A stretch of 54,132 nt of DNA from Camelimonas fluminis (GCF_014656355.1 NZ_BNCG01000006.1:1-54132); one strand, 5' to 3'. Positions 38,273-47,883 are shown, numbered from the stretch's first letter. The notes: generated by a model from the sequence alone, not told the origin. Numbers and translations are program-made.

Positions 38273-39307
38273 GCTTGCCCCGGCGGCCTGGACGCCGGCG
38301 AGCAGGGCAAGACCCGTCACCAGCACGAAAGCCGCCGCCAGCAGTTCCAGCGCCGCCATCACCCGGGCGCCGCTCATGCTTCCGCCGCTGGCCAGCCTGA
38401 GCGCCAGCCGCTTGGCGAACACCGCCAGCGCCGCGATGACGCCGGTGGTGAGCGCCGTGCCCACCGCCATGGCGAAGGTGGCGGCGATGCCTGCCGCCAG
38501 CGCCCGTTGCGACACGGCGAAGGCCAGCACGATCAGCGCGCCGGAACAGGGCCGCACGCCGGCCGCCAGCACCACGCCGGCCATGGCCCGCAGGTCGCGG
38601 GCGCGGTCCACCGCCTCCGGCCCAGGCATGTGGGCGTGGCCGCAGTCCGTTCCGCAACTGGCGTCGGCCGGCTGGGGGCCTCCGGGATTCGCCAGCGCTC
38701 CGGCCTTGCGCCAGGTCAGCGCCACCCCCAGTAGCGCCACCAGGGCGAAACTGACCAGCTCCACCACCGACACGCTGAGTTTCACCATGGCGGCGGTGGC
38801 GTTGAAGACCAGCGCCAGGGTGAGGGCGAGGGCCACGGCCACGGTCGCCTGCAGCATGGCGGCGGCGAAGCTGAGCGCCGCGCCGCGCGCCAGGGTGCGT
38901 TCGTTGGCGACAAGATAGCCCGAAATCACCGCCTTGCCGTGCCCCGGCCCCGCGGCGTGGAACACCCCATAAGCGAAACTGACGCCGAGCAGGCCCCACA
39001 GACCGGCGCCGCCACTGGAAAACGTTTGTAGTCCCTGCGTCAGCGCCCGGTAAAACGCTGACTGCATGGCGATGACGACGGCGCCGATGCGCCCGCCCGC
39101 GGCGGTTTCCGCCATGCCGCCGGCGAACGGATTGCGTGGCGGCGGCGGCGCGGCCTGGGAAAACGCCAGCGCCAGCAGGGCGAGGCCGCCGCAGACGATG
39201 GCCACGGCGATCACCGCAAACAGGATGCGCCGCGCGAGGCGGCTCCACAGCCTGTCCCCTGTCAGCTCGCTGGCGGCGGTCGCCCTGTCGATCGGCGCTT
39301 CAGTCAT
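38270..39307 (-). CDS. NicO-family nickel/cobalt exporter (RcnA-like)
   Basis: 345 residues with about six to seven membrane segments. NicO motifs are clear: FHAAGPGHGKAVISGYLVA (conserved HAxGPGHGK) and LAAGVRPCSGALIVL (GVRPCxGA). A His/Cys/Asp-containing cytosolic loop (CGTDCGHAHMPGPEA) may bind metal. It moves Ni2+ or Co2+ across the inner membrane. It starts 24 bases after the DUF1007 gene and is most likely translated from the same mRNA. Confidence 0.9.
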   Translation of the reverse strand: MTEAPIDRATAASELTGDRLWSRLARRILFAVIAVAIVCGGLALLALAFSQAAPPPPRNPFAGGMAETAAGGRIGAVVIAMQSAFYRALTQGLQTFSSGGAGLWGLLGVSFAYGVFHAAGPGHGKAVISGYLVANERTLARGAALSFAAAMLQATVAVALALTLALVFNATAAMVKLSVSVVELVSFALVALLGVALTWRKAGALANPGGPQPADASCGTDCGHAHMPGPEAVDRARDLRAMAGVVLAAGVRPCSGALIVLAFAVSQRALAAGIAATFAMAVGTALTTGVIAALAVFAKRLALRLASGGSMSGARVMAALELLAAAFVLVTGLALLAGVQAAGAS

Positions 39308-39331
39308 CGACTGCGCCCTGGCGCATGCGAT

Positions 39332-40003
39332 TTATGGGCAGGCCACCACCACCTTGTTGGCGAACTGGCTGCCATAGTCGGAGGCCTGGTTGAGGGCATT
39401 GAAAAAATCCTCTGTCAGGTTCTGGGTTTGCGGCGGCGGCGCCTTGGGGCGGGTGATGCTGGCGACGCAGCCGGCGGGGGCGTGCTCCAGAGCGATGGCG
39501 CCGTCTCCATCGGCGAGCGAGAACGCCACGAAATAGGTGGGGTCCGAAATGTCGAGCATCATCGCCTTGCCGGGGCCGGCGGGCTTTTCGAGCGGCAGCA
39601 GAAAACCGAGCGCGATCTGGCCGTCGACCATATCCATGGCGCCGTCTTTGGGCGGGGCGAAAGCGGTTTTGGCGCCGTTGATCTTCAGGTTGGTGAACCA
39701 GCCGAATTCGGTGAGGCCGTCGATGTTCTCCCTCGCCAGGCCGGCCAGCTCCTGCCGCGAGAATTTGCCGTCGCCATTCTTGTCCAGGCCCTGGGTGGCG
39801 TAGGCGGAGAACGCCTTGTCGAAGATCCAGCGATGGCGGATGGCGGCGAGACGGCCATCCTGGTCGAACACCAGCGCGGCGGAGGCGGTGACCCACACGT
39901 GCGGATGCGCCAGCGCCGGCAGGGCCTGAAGCGCCAACGCCGCGGCGGCCGCCAGCGCGGCCCCGGCGACGCGCCGCCCATATCGGAATGTTTTGCCTCT
40001 CAT
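39332..40003 (-). CDS. DUF1007-family periplasmic protein, partner of NicO
   Basis: 223 residues; ATG with GGGGAG just upstream. Signal peptide (RVAGAALAAAAALALQALPALA) directly followed by HPHVWVTA, a metal-binding-looking N-terminus typical of DUF1007. An EF-hand-like loop DKNGDGKFSRQE follows at about residues 73-84. DUF1007 proteins are habitually encoded next to nickel/cobalt exporters, and the HPHVW start could present metal in the periplasm; exact role unproven. Confidence 0.9.
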   Translation of the reverse strand: MRGKTFRYGRRVAGAALAAAAALALQALPALAHPHVWVTASAALVFDQDGRLAAIRHRWIFDKAFSAYATQGLDKNGDGKFSRQELAGLARENIDGLTEFGWFTNLKINGAKTAFAPPKDGAMDMVDGQIALGFLLPLEKPAGPGKAMMLDISDPTYFVAFSLADGDGAIALEHAPAGCVASITRPKAPPPQTQNLTEDFFNALNQASDYGSQFANKVVVACP

Positions 40004-40343
40004 GCAGCTCCCCGGCGCTGGTTTGATCCGGTTGATGTAACGCGGTCCTCGCGATCAGGCCATCCACCGCCGGCGCGGGCGCGGCGCAACGGTCGCTTCA
40101 ATGTTCCGCCAATGTATCAATGAGATTACCTGTTGCTGATTACTTGCCGGCGCCAGTCGGCGCAAGCAGGCGCGCGGGCATGGTGGGGGCGATGGGGCAA
40201 TTGGACGATAGTATGGCAAATGCAGGCGTCCAGAAGTGTTGTGCCCTGTATGTATTTCTGCAAGGCTCTGCGCCGACAGGATAAAAACGCGACCGCAATC
40301 TTCTGTGAAGCATGACGCGTCGCGACAGGGCTGGAGGTAACGC
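40004..40343. other. Divergent gap between DUF1007 and acyl-CoA ligase genes
   Basis: 340 bases. Relatively AT-rich at 40195-40265, where promoters for one or both directions are likely. No operator or terminator with clear symmetry was found. Confidence 0.45.
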
Positions 40344-42389
40344 GTGTCGACAGCCGTTCCAGAGGCTGGAAACATCCCGCCGGGATCCGTTCAGGCTTCT
40401 GTAACGGCGGCGGCCGCGCCTGCCAGCGGCGAAACCTTTGTCCGGTTGCTCGACATGCACGCGATCCATCGCGGCGACCGCCCGGCCTGGCGGCACAAGG
40501 ACCGCGGCGTCTGGCAGACGTGGACCTGGGCGGAGACCCGCCGCGAGGCGCGCGCCATGGCCAGCGGACTGGCGGCGCTCGGCGTGAAGCGCGGCGACTG
40601 CGTCTCGATCATCGGCTTCAACCGGCCGCGTCTGTATTGGGCGGTGATGGCGGCGCACGCGCTGGGCGCCACGCCGGCACCGGTCTACGCCGACGCGGTG
40701 GCGGACGAGCTGGCCTTTGTCTGCGCCCACGCCCAGGCCCGCTTCGCCGTGGTGCAGGACCAGGAGCAGGTCGACAAATTGCTGGCGGTGGCTGATCAGC
40801 TGCCCGAGCTTCGGGGCATCATTTATGACGAGCCGCGCGGTCTGCGCGACTATGACCACGGCCAGTTGCATGACCTCGACCAGGTGATGGCGCGGGGGCG
40901 CGAGCGCCTGGCGGGGCAGGGCGAGGGCGGCGAAGCCTGGCTGGACGCGGAGATCGCCGCCGGGCGCGGGGCCGACCTGTCGATCATTCTTTACACCTCG
41001 GGCACCACCGGTCGCTCCAAGGGCGTGATGATCAGCCATGAGCGCGCCATCGCCGCCGCCCGCAGCACGAGCGAATTCGACAGGTTGACGGAGCGCGACG
41101 AGGTGCTGGCCTATTTGCCGCTGGCGTGGGTGGGCGACAATTATCTCACCTTCGCCCAGGCCATGGTCGCCGGCTTCTGCGTCTGCTGCCCCGAATCCGC
41201 CGATACGGTGAGCGAGGATCTGCGCGAGATCGGTCCCACCTATTATTTCGCGCCGCCACGGGTGCTGGAGAGCCTGCTGACGCGCATCACCATCCGCATG
41301 CAGGACGCCGGCCGCTTCAAGCAATGGTTGTACCGGCGCTGTATCGCCGTGGCGCGCCGTCATGGCGAGGCCATCCTCGAGGGCCGGCCGACGCCCGCTG
41401 GCGGGCGGTTGGCGTATGCGCTGGGCGAGGCGCTCATCTACGGTCCCCTGAAGAACACGCTCGGTTTTTCAAAAATCCGCGTCGCTTACACCGCGGGCGA
41501 GGCGATCGGCCCGGAGTTGTTCTCCTGGTACCGGTCGCTGGGAATCAATCTGAAGCAGCTATACGGCCAGACGGAGGCGTTTCTGTTCGTTACCGCCCAG
41601 CCGGACGGACGGGCGCGGCCCGACACGGTGGGGCCGCCGGCGCCCGGCGTTGATCTGCGCATCGCCGATGATGGCGAGGTGCAGTTCCGCTCGCCGGGCA
41701 TGTTCACCGGCTATTTCCGCGAGGACGACAAGACCCGCGAGGCGATAACGCCGGACGGCTGGGTGAAAACCGGCGACGCCGGCTTCTTCACCGGCGACGG
41801 CGACCTGAAGATCATCGACCGGGCCAAAGACGTTGGCCGGCTGGCCGGCGGGGCGCTGTTCGCGCCGAAATACATCGAGAACCGGCTGAAGTTCTATCCG
41901 AACATCAAGGAAGTGGTGGCCTTCGGCGACGGCCGCGCCGATGTGGCCTGCTTCGTCAACATCGACCTGGCGGCGGTGGCGGCCTGGGCTGAGCGCAACA
42001 ACGTGGTCTACGCCTCCTATCAGGAGCTGGCCGCCCATCCGCAGGTGGCAGAACTGCTGCGCAGGGACATCATCGCCGCCAACGCCGCGCTGGCGCAGGA
42101 GGAGGCGATGGTGCCCTCGCAGGTGCGGCGTTTCATCATCCTGCACAAGGAGCTGGACCCGGACGACGGTGAACTGACGCGCACCCAGAAGGTGCGGCGC
42201 GGTTTCATCGCCGAGCGCTACGCGCCGCTGGTGCGGGCGCTCTACGACGGATCCGCCGAGGCCGACATCACCACGGAAGTCACCTTCGAGGACGGGCGCA
42301 AGGGCAGGCTGTCGGCGCGGCTGCGGGTTCATGATCTGGGCGGCGATCCGCAACAGGCGCGAGCGCAGGCGAACGGGGGGCGGCCATGA
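40344..42389 (+). CDS. Long-chain-type AMP-forming acyl-CoA ligase
   Basis: 681 residues from GTG 40344, with GGAGGT five bases upstream. AMP-binding P-loop IILYTSGTTGRSKGVM, adenine region LYGQTEAF, hinge and C-terminal core DGWVKTGDAGFF and IDRAKDVGRLAGG. Length and layout match the fatty-acid/aryl CoA synthetases encoded with LIV-type importers. It activates a carboxylate (fatty, aromatic or dicarboxylic acid) to its CoA thioester, probably the compound imported by the downstream transporter, with which it overlaps by ATGA. Confidence 0.92.
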   Translation: MSTAVPEAGNIPPGSVQASVTAAAAPASGETFVRLLDMHAIHRGDRPAWRHKDRGVWQTWTWAETRREARAMASGLAALGVKRGDCVSIIGFNRPRLYWAVMAAHALGATPAPVYADAVADELAFVCAHAQARFAVVQDQEQVDKLLAVADQLPELRGIIYDEPRGLRDYDHGQLHDLDQVMARGRERLAGQGEGGEAWLDAEIAAGRGADLSIILYTSGTTGRSKGVMISHERAIAAARSTSEFDRLTERDEVLAYLPLAWVGDNYLTFAQAMVAGFCVCCPESADTVSEDLREIGPTYYFAPPRVLESLLTRITIRMQDAGRFKQWLYRRCIAVARRHGEAILEGRPTPAGGRLAYALGEALIYGPLKNTLGFSKIRVAYTAGEAIGPELFSWYRSLGINLKQLYGQTEAFLFVTAQPDGRARPDTVGPPAPGVDLRIADDGEVQFRSPGMFTGYFREDDKTREAITPDGWVKTGDAGFFTGDGDLKIIDRAKDVGRLAGGALFAPKYIENRLKFYPNIKEVVAFGDGRADVACFVNIDLAAVAAWAERNNVVYASYQELAAHPQVAELLRRDIIAANAALAQEEAMVPSQVRRFIILHKELDPDDGELTRTQKVRRGFIAERYAPLVRALYDGSAEADITTEVTFEDGRKGRLSARLRVHDLGGDPQQARAQANGGRP

Positions 42390-43231
42390 ACGGTCAGACC
42401 ATGAGCGGTCAGGGCATGAATGGTCTGGCGCTGTTCAGCCGCAGGGACGACAGCGTGGCGAAGGGCGAGCCCCTGCTCACCGTGGAGAACGTCTCGTTGC
42501 GCTTCGGCGGCGTCAAGGCGATCAGCGACGTCTCCTTCGATATTCGCAAGGGCGAGGTGCGGGCGATCATCGGCCCCAACGGCGCTGGCAAGACCTCGAT
42601 GCTCAATGTCATCAACGGTTTCTATCATCCTCAGGAGGGCCGCATCAGCTTTCGCGGCCAGACGCGGCGGCGCATGCGCCCCTCCCATGCAGCGGCCCAG
42701 GGCATATCGCGCACCTTCCAGAACGTCGCGCTGTTCAAGGGCATGAGCACGCTCGACAACATCATGGCTGGCCGCACCCTGCACATGAAGCGCGGCTTCT
42801 TCTGGCAGCTGTGGCGCCATGGCCCGGCGCTGGACGAGGAAATCCGCCACCGCCGCGTCGTCGAGGAGATCATCGACTTTCTGGAAATCGAGGCGGTGCG
42901 CAAGACGCCGGTCGGCAAGCTGCCCTACGGCCTGCAGAAGCGGGTGGAGCTGGGGCGGGCGCTGGCCATGGAGCCGGACCTGTTGCTGCTCGACGAACCG
43001 ATGGCGGGCATGAACCTGGAGGAGAAGGAGGACATGTGCCGCTTCATCCTCGACGTCAACAACGCCTTCGGCGTCACCATCGCCCTGATCGAGCACGACA
43101 TGGGCGTGGTGATGGATCTCTCCGACCGTGTGGTGGTGCTGGAATACGGCCGCAAGATCGCTGACGGCGCGCCGGATGAGGTCAAGGCCAGCCAGGCCGT
43201 CATCGACGCCTATCTCGGCGTGGCGCACTAG
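42386..43231 (+). CDS. livG: LivG-like ABC importer ATPase
   Basis: 281 residues; ATG overlaps the ligase stop as ATGA. Walker A IIGPNGAGKTSM, LivG-type Q-loop ISRTFQNVALFKGM, signature LPYGLQKRVELGRAL (GLQ in place of SGGQ as in LivG), Walker B LLLLDEPMAGMN, H-loop ALIEHDMGVVMD. The first 25 residues contain a repeated MNGQTMSGQGMNG. One of two ATPases of the branched-chain-amino-acid-type importer, here more likely a carboxylate transporter. Confidence 0.93.
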   Translation: MNGQTMSGQGMNGLALFSRRDDSVAKGEPLLTVENVSLRFGGVKAISDVSFDIRKGEVRAIIGPNGAGKTSMLNVINGFYHPQEGRISFRGQTRRRMRPSHAAAQGISRTFQNVALFKGMSTLDNIMAGRTLHMKRGFFWQLWRHGPALDEEIRHRRVVEEIIDFLEIEAVRKTPVGKLPYGLQKRVELGRALAMEPDLLLLDEPMAGMNLEEKEDMCRFILDVNNAFGVTIALIEHDMGVVMDLSDRVVVLEYGRKIADGAPDEVKASQAVIDAYLGVAH

Positions 43232-43254
43232 TGGCCGGCTTCCGGCGGGACTCG

Positions 43255-43330
43255 CCGGAAGCGCTCCATGTCTTTGGTTTGACGCCTGTTTGTCACGAAA
43301 AGTGGCGCCTACTTTTGCGGGAATGCATCA
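43255..43330 (+). repeat. Dispersed repeat family 2, degenerate copy
   Basis: GGAAGCGCTCC followed by GTCACGAAAAGTGGCGCCTACTTTTGCGG split by spacer, resembling the AAAGTGG...CACTTTT core of the copies at 46876 and 51015. It sits inside the operon between livG and livH. Confidence 0.5.
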
Positions 43331-43342
43331 GGAGACGGGACG

Positions 43343-44293
43343 ATGCTCTACAACATCTTCATCGATCCCTTCGTCCAGATGGCCGGGGCGCCGGACCTGC
43401 TGGTTCAGGCGCTGTGGGACGGGTTGGTCTCCGGCGTGCTCTACGCCCTGATCGCCCTCGGCTTCGTGCTGATTTTCAAGGCGTCTGGCGTGTTCAATTT
43501 CGCCCAGGGCATCATGGTGGTGTTCGCGGCGCTGACCCTGGTTGGCCTGTATGAGAAGGGCGTTCCGGCCTGGGTGGCGCTGGCGCTGACCCTGGTTGTG
43601 ATGTTCCTGCTGGCGGTCGCGGTGGAGCGCGTGGTGCTGCGGCCGCTGGTCAACCAGCCGGACATCATCCTGTTCATGGCCACCTTCGGGCTGACCTATT
43701 TTCTCATCGGTTTCGGCGAACTGGTGTTCGGCGGCAATCCCAAGGCGATGATCACCGAACAGCTTGGCCTGCCGCGCGGCGTCATCGACGTGGAAATGCT
43801 GGGCGGGCGGGTGTCGCTTCAGAAAATCGACATCGCGGCGGCGATCATCGCCTCCATCATGGTCGCCGCGTTGGCCGTGTTCTTCCAGAAAACCCGCATC
43901 GGCCGGGCCCTGCGCGCCGTGGCGGACAGCCACAAGGCGGCGTTGTCGGTGGGCATTTCGCTCAACCAGATCTGGGTGATCGTCTGGTTCACCGCCGGCG
44001 TGGTGGCGCTGGCCGCCGGCATCATGTGGGGCGCCCGCTCCGAGGTGTCGTTCGCGCTCGAGATCGTGGCGCTGAAGGCGCTGCCGGTGCTGGTTCTGGG
44101 CGGCTTCACCTCGGTGCCGGGGGCGATCGTCGGCGGCCTGATCATCGGCGTCGGCGAGAAGCTGGGCGAGTTCTACTGGGGGCCGCTGGTGGGCGGCGGC
44201 ATCGAGACCTGGCTGGCCTATTTCATTGCCCTGGCCTTCCTGCTGTTCCGGCCCCAGGGCCTGTTCGGCGAAAAAATCATCGAACGGATCTGA
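43343..44293 (+). CDS. livH: LivH-like ABC importer permease
   Basis: 316 residues; ATG with AGGAG 10 bases upstream. About eight membrane helices and the LivH signatures GLVSGVLYALIALGFVLIFK, FNFAQGIMVVFAAL, ALRAVADSHKAALSVGIS (EAA-like loop) and LVLGGFTSVPGAIVGG. Longer N-terminus than E. coli LivH. Forms the translocation path with LivM. Confidence 0.94.
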   Translation: MLYNIFIDPFVQMAGAPDLLVQALWDGLVSGVLYALIALGFVLIFKASGVFNFAQGIMVVFAALTLVGLYEKGVPAWVALALTLVVMFLLAVAVERVVLRPLVNQPDIILFMATFGLTYFLIGFGELVFGGNPKAMITEQLGLPRGVIDVEMLGGRVSLQKIDIAAAIIASIMVAALAVFFQKTRIGRALRAVADSHKAALSVGISLNQIWVIVWFTAGVVALAAGIMWGARSEVSFALEIVALKALPVLVLGGFTSVPGAIVGGLIIGVGEKLGEFYWGPLVGGGIETWLAYFIALAFLLFRPQGLFGEKIIERI

Positions 44294-44304
44294 GGGGCCG
44301 AGCC

Positions 44305-45381
44305 ATGCTCTATCGCGAAACCGGCCAGTTCAAGACCAGCTACAAGGCGGATATGGCGGTGTTTCCGATCCGCCAGGACCGGATCGGCCTCGCCATCATC
44401 CTGCTGCTCGCCTTCGTGGCGATGCCGCTGTTTGGCGGCGGCTTCCTGCTCAGCGCGGTGATGATTCCGCTGCTGGTGTTCGCCCTGGCGGCGCTGGGGC
44501 TGAACCTGCTCACGGGCTACACCGGCCAACTGTCGCTGGGCACCGCCGGCTTCATGGGGGTGGGCGCCTACGCCTGTTACAAGCTCACCACGTTCTTTCC
44601 CGAGGTGAACCTGATCGTCTGGATTCTGGCGTCGGGCTTCTTCTCGGCGGCGGTCGGGGTGGTTTTTGGCCTGCCGTCCCTGCGCATCAAGGGCTTCTAT
44701 CTGGCGGTGGCGACGCTGGCTGCGCAGTTCTTCCTGCAATGGTGCTTCATCCGCATTCCGTGGCTGTACAACAACAACGTGTCCGGGGCGATCGAAGCGC
44801 CGGTGCGCACCCTGTTCGGCATGCCGATCACCGGGCCGCACGCCACGCCGGAGCTGCGTTATCTGGTGGTGCTGTCGATCGTCGCGCTGCTGACGTGGAT
44901 CGCCTCGAACCTGGTGCACGGGCGGATCGGGCGCAGCTGGATGGCGGTGCGCGACATGGACATCGCCGCCGAGCTGATGGGCATCCGCCTGCTGCCGACC
45001 AAGTTGCTGGCCTTCGCCGTGTCGTCTTTCTACTGCGGCGTCGCCGGCGCCCTGATGGTGTTTCTCTGGTACGGCTCGGCCGAGCCGGAGGTGTTCTCCA
45101 TCAGCCAGTCGTTCCTGATCCTGTTCATGGTGATCATCGGTGGTCTCGGCAGCCTGATCGGCTCGTTCCTTGGCGCGGCGCTGATCTACGGTCTGCCCAT
45201 CGTGTTGAAATCGCTGTTTCCCATGCTGGGTCTCAGCGTCGGCGCCGCCACCGTTGAGCACATCACCTTCATGGTCGTGGGCGCCATGATCATCGGTTTC
45301 CTGATTGTGGAGCCGCACGGCCTCGCCAGCATCTGGCGGACCATCAAGCAGAAGTTGCGCGTCTGGCCGTTCCCGTATTGA
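44305..45381 (+). CDS. livM: LivM-like ABC importer permease
   Basis: 358 residues from ATG 44305 (GAGGGG nine bases upstream); the open frame further upstream overlaps livH and is not coding. Membrane segments with ALAALGLNLLTGYTGQLSLG, GLPSLRIKGFYLAVATLAAQ, EAA loop AVRDMDIAAELMGIRLLPTK and MVIIGGLGSLIGSFLGAAL. Pairs with LivH. Confidence 0.94.
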   Translation: MLYRETGQFKTSYKADMAVFPIRQDRIGLAIILLLAFVAMPLFGGGFLLSAVMIPLLVFALAALGLNLLTGYTGQLSLGTAGFMGVGAYACYKLTTFFPEVNLIVWILASGFFSAAVGVVFGLPSLRIKGFYLAVATLAAQFFLQWCFIRIPWLYNNNVSGAIEAPVRTLFGMPITGPHATPELRYLVVLSIVALLTWIASNLVHGRIGRSWMAVRDMDIAAELMGIRLLPTKLLAFAVSSFYCGVAGALMVFLWYGSAEPEVFSISQSFLILFMVIIGGLGSLIGSFLGAALIYGLPIVLKSLFPMLGLSVGAATVEHITFMVVGAMIIGFLIVEPHGLASIWRTIKQKLRVWPFPY

Positions 45382-45482
45382 CCGCGGGGCGGACATGGGA
45401 GTGACGCGCAACGAAAGAACATAAACCGGCCAGCGCCAGCAGAACCGGCAGGGCGCCGCGCCGCACATGGAGGACGACAGCC

Positions 45483-46820
45483 ATGGGTTACATGAGCAAG
45501 GTTCTGCTTTCGGCAGCGTCAGGCGCCGCCATGCTTCTGGGCGGGCAACTGGGCCCCGTTCAGGCGCAGGACGGCAAGGACGCCAATTTCGTGCCGCTGT
45601 TCACCTATCGCACCGGACCTTTCTCCGGCTCCGGCATCCCGATTGCCAACGGCATGCGCGATTATCTGGAGATGCTGAACCAGCGCGACGGCGGCGTCGG
45701 CGGCGCGAAGATCGTTATTGAGGAATGCGAGACCGGCTACGACACCAAGAAGGGGCTGGAGTGTTACGAGGCGGTGAAGGGCCGCAATCCGGTGATGGTC
45801 AACCCCTGGTCCACCGGCATTACCCTGCCGCTGATCCCGCGCGCCGCCGTTGACAAGATCCCCGTGCTGTCGATGGCCTACGGCCTGTCGGCCTCGGCCG
45901 ATGGCCAGACCTTTCCGTGGATCTTCAATCCGCCCAACACCTATTGGGACGGTCTCTCCGTCATCGTCAAGCACATCGCCGATGAACTGGGCGGGCTGGA
46001 CAAGCTGAAAGGCAAGAAGATCGGCTACATCTACCTCGACGCCGGCTTCGGCAAGGAGCCGATCCCGATGTTCGAACAGTTCGCCAAAGACCTCGGCTTC
46101 GAGCTGAAGCTGTACCCGGTGGCCGCCACCGACATGCAGAACCAGTCGTCGCAATGGCTCGGCGTCCGCCGCGACAAGCCCGACTACATGGTGATGTACG
46201 GCTGGGGCGCGCTCAATCCCACCGCGATCAAGGAAGCGACGCGCATCAATTATCCGATGAACCGCTTCATCTCGATCTGGTGGCCGTCCGAGGATGACGC
46301 CCGCTCCGCCGGGGCTGGCGCCAAAGGGTTTCGCGAGCTCAACTGGCACGGCGTCGGCACGGATTTCCCGGTGTTGAAGGACATCCAGAAGCACGTGGTC
46401 GACAAGGGGCTGAGCAAGGTCGCCAAAGGCAAGGAAGGCGAGGTGCTTTACAATCGCGGCGTCTACAACTCGATGCTGATCGCTGAAGGCATCCGCAACG
46501 CCCAGAAGCTGACCGGCAAGAAGGCGGTGACCGGCGAGGACGTGCGCCGTGGGCTGGAGGCCATCAACCTGACGCCGGAGCGGCTGAAGGAGCTGGGCAT
46601 GGAAGGCTTCACCGATCCGCTGAAACTGGGCTGCGCCGACCACAACGGCCATGGCGCCGCCTTCGTGCAGGAGTGGGACGGCGAGAAATATGTGAAGATC
46701 GGCGGCCCCATCAAACCCATGGAGGACAAGGTTGGTCCGGTCGCGGCCGCCGCGGCGAAGGACTACGTGGAGAAGAACGCCGGCTGGCCGAAGCGCTCGG
46801 AAGCCTGCGACAGCAAATAG
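45483..46820 (+). CDS. LIV-type substrate-binding protein for a carboxylate importer
   Basis: 445 residues; ATG with GGAGGACGACAGCC upstream. Signal peptide KVLLSAASGAAMLLGGQLGPVQAQ, then a type-I periplasmic binding fold with VPLFTYRTGPFSGSGIPIANGM, IVIEECETGYDTKKG, PNTYWDGLSVIVKHIADELGG and GYIYLDAGFGKEPIPMFEQFA. Binding-site residues differ from classic LivJ/K, and the subgroup is commonly encoded with acyl-CoA ligases. Substrate probably an aromatic or aliphatic acid rather than leucine. Confidence 0.92.
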   Translation: MGYMSKVLLSAASGAAMLLGGQLGPVQAQDGKDANFVPLFTYRTGPFSGSGIPIANGMRDYLEMLNQRDGGVGGAKIVIEECETGYDTKKGLECYEAVKGRNPVMVNPWSTGITLPLIPRAAVDKIPVLSMAYGLSASADGQTFPWIFNPPNTYWDGLSVIVKHIADELGGLDKLKGKKIGYIYLDAGFGKEPIPMFEQFAKDLGFELKLYPVAATDMQNQSSQWLGVRRDKPDYMVMYGWGALNPTAIKEATRINYPMNRFISIWWPSEDDARSAGAGAKGFRELNWHGVGTDFPVLKDIQKHVVDKGLSKVAKGKEGEVLYNRGVYNSMLIAEGIRNAQKLTGKKAVTGEDVRRGLEAINLTPERLKELGMEGFTDPLKLGCADHNGHGAAFVQEWDGEKYVKIGGPIKPMEDKVGPVAAAAAKDYVEKNAGWPKRSEACDSK

Positions 46821-46875
46821 GTCCGCGCCTGAACGGCTGGAGCCGGCGGTCTGGCTCCAGTCTTCCCGGGCGCCA

Positions 46876-46977
46876 GAGCATTTTCCGGAAAAGTGGACTC
46901 ACTTTTCATTAGCAAAATGCGCCAGACCAAAGACCTGAGCCGGTTCCGGGAAGACTGATTTCGCCGGAACCGCGTCA
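46876..46977 (+). repeat. Dispersed repeat family 2, copy 2
   Basis: GAGCATTTTCCGGAAAAGTGG then ACTCACTTTTCATTAGCAAAATGC (imperfect palindrome), followed by CCTGAGCCGGTTCCGGGAAG. It is between the binding-protein gene and livF within the operon, where it might influence differential expression. Confidence 0.75.
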
Positions 46978-47019
46978 GCCGCCGGCCCGACCGGGCCTTT
47001 CCATCGGGGGAGCACAGCG

Positions 47020-47883
47020 ATGGCGATGGACAGCAGCGCGGCGCCCGCGCCGCCAGGGGAGGTCAGCCGCGAGGCCGGTCGCGACGTTATCCTGGCAGTC
47101 AACAATATCGAGGTCATCTACGACCACGTCATTCTGGTGCTGAAGGGCGTTTCGCTTGAGGTTCCGCGTGGCGGCGTCGTCGCGTTGCTTGGCGGCAATG
47201 GCGCCGGCAAGACCACGACCCTGAAAGCCATCTCCAATCTGCTGCGGGCGGAGCGGGGCGAGGTGACGCGCGGCTCCATCATGTTCCAGGGCGAGCGCGT
47301 CGACCGGATGAGCCCGAACGAACTGGTGCGGCGCGGCTGTATTCAGGTGATGGAAGGTCGCCATTGCTTTGGCCACCTCACCATCGAGGAGAACCTGCTC
47401 ACGGGCGCCTTCACCCGTCGCGATGGCGCGGCGGCGATCCGTCAGGATCTGGAGAAGGTGTACGGCTATTTCCCGCGCCTGCGCGAGAGGCGCAAATCCA
47501 TGGCCGGCTATACCTCCGGCGGCGAGCAGCAGATGTGCGCCATCGGCCGGGCGCTGATGTCGCGTCCGGCGCTGGTGCTGCTGGATGAACCATCCATGGG
47601 TCTGGCGCCGCAGATCGTTGGCGAGATCTTCGAAATCGTGAAGGAACTGAACGCGAGCGAGAACGTATCCTTCCTGCTGGCCGAACAAAACACCAACATG
47701 GCCCTCAAGTACGCCACCTACGGCTACATTCTTGAGACCGGGCGCGTGGTGATGGACGGCGACGCGGAGATGCTTCGCGCCAATGCGGACGTGAAGGAGT
47801 TCTATCTGGGCGTGTCGGAGGGCGACCGGAAATCCTTCCGTGCGGTCAAGAGTTATCGCCGTCGCAAACGCTGGTTAACGTAG
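47020..47883 (+). CDS. livF: LivF-like ABC importer ATPase
   Basis: 287 residues; second ATPase of the importer. Walker A LLGGNGAGKTTTLK, Q-loop GCIQVMEGRHCFGHLTIEENL, signature YTSGGEQQMCAIGRAL, Walker B LVLLDEPSMGLAP, H-loop FLLAEQNTNMAL. The ending SYRRRKRWLT is typical of the LivF proteins in carboxylate clusters of Rhizobiales. A weak SD before 47020; 199 bases of repeat-containing spacer separate it from the previous gene. Confidence 0.93.
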   Translation: MAMDSSAAPAPPGEVSREAGRDVILAVNNIEVIYDHVILVLKGVSLEVPRGGVVALLGGNGAGKTTTLKAISNLLRAERGEVTRGSIMFQGERVDRMSPNELVRRGCIQVMEGRHCFGHLTIEENLLTGAFTRRDGAAAIRQDLEKVYGYFPRLRERRKSMAGYTSGGEQQMCAIGRALMSRPALVLLDEPSMGLAPQIVGEIFEIVKELNASENVSFLLAEQNTNMALKYATYGYILETGRVVMDGDAEMLRANADVKEFYLGVSEGDRKSFRAVKSYRRRKRWLT

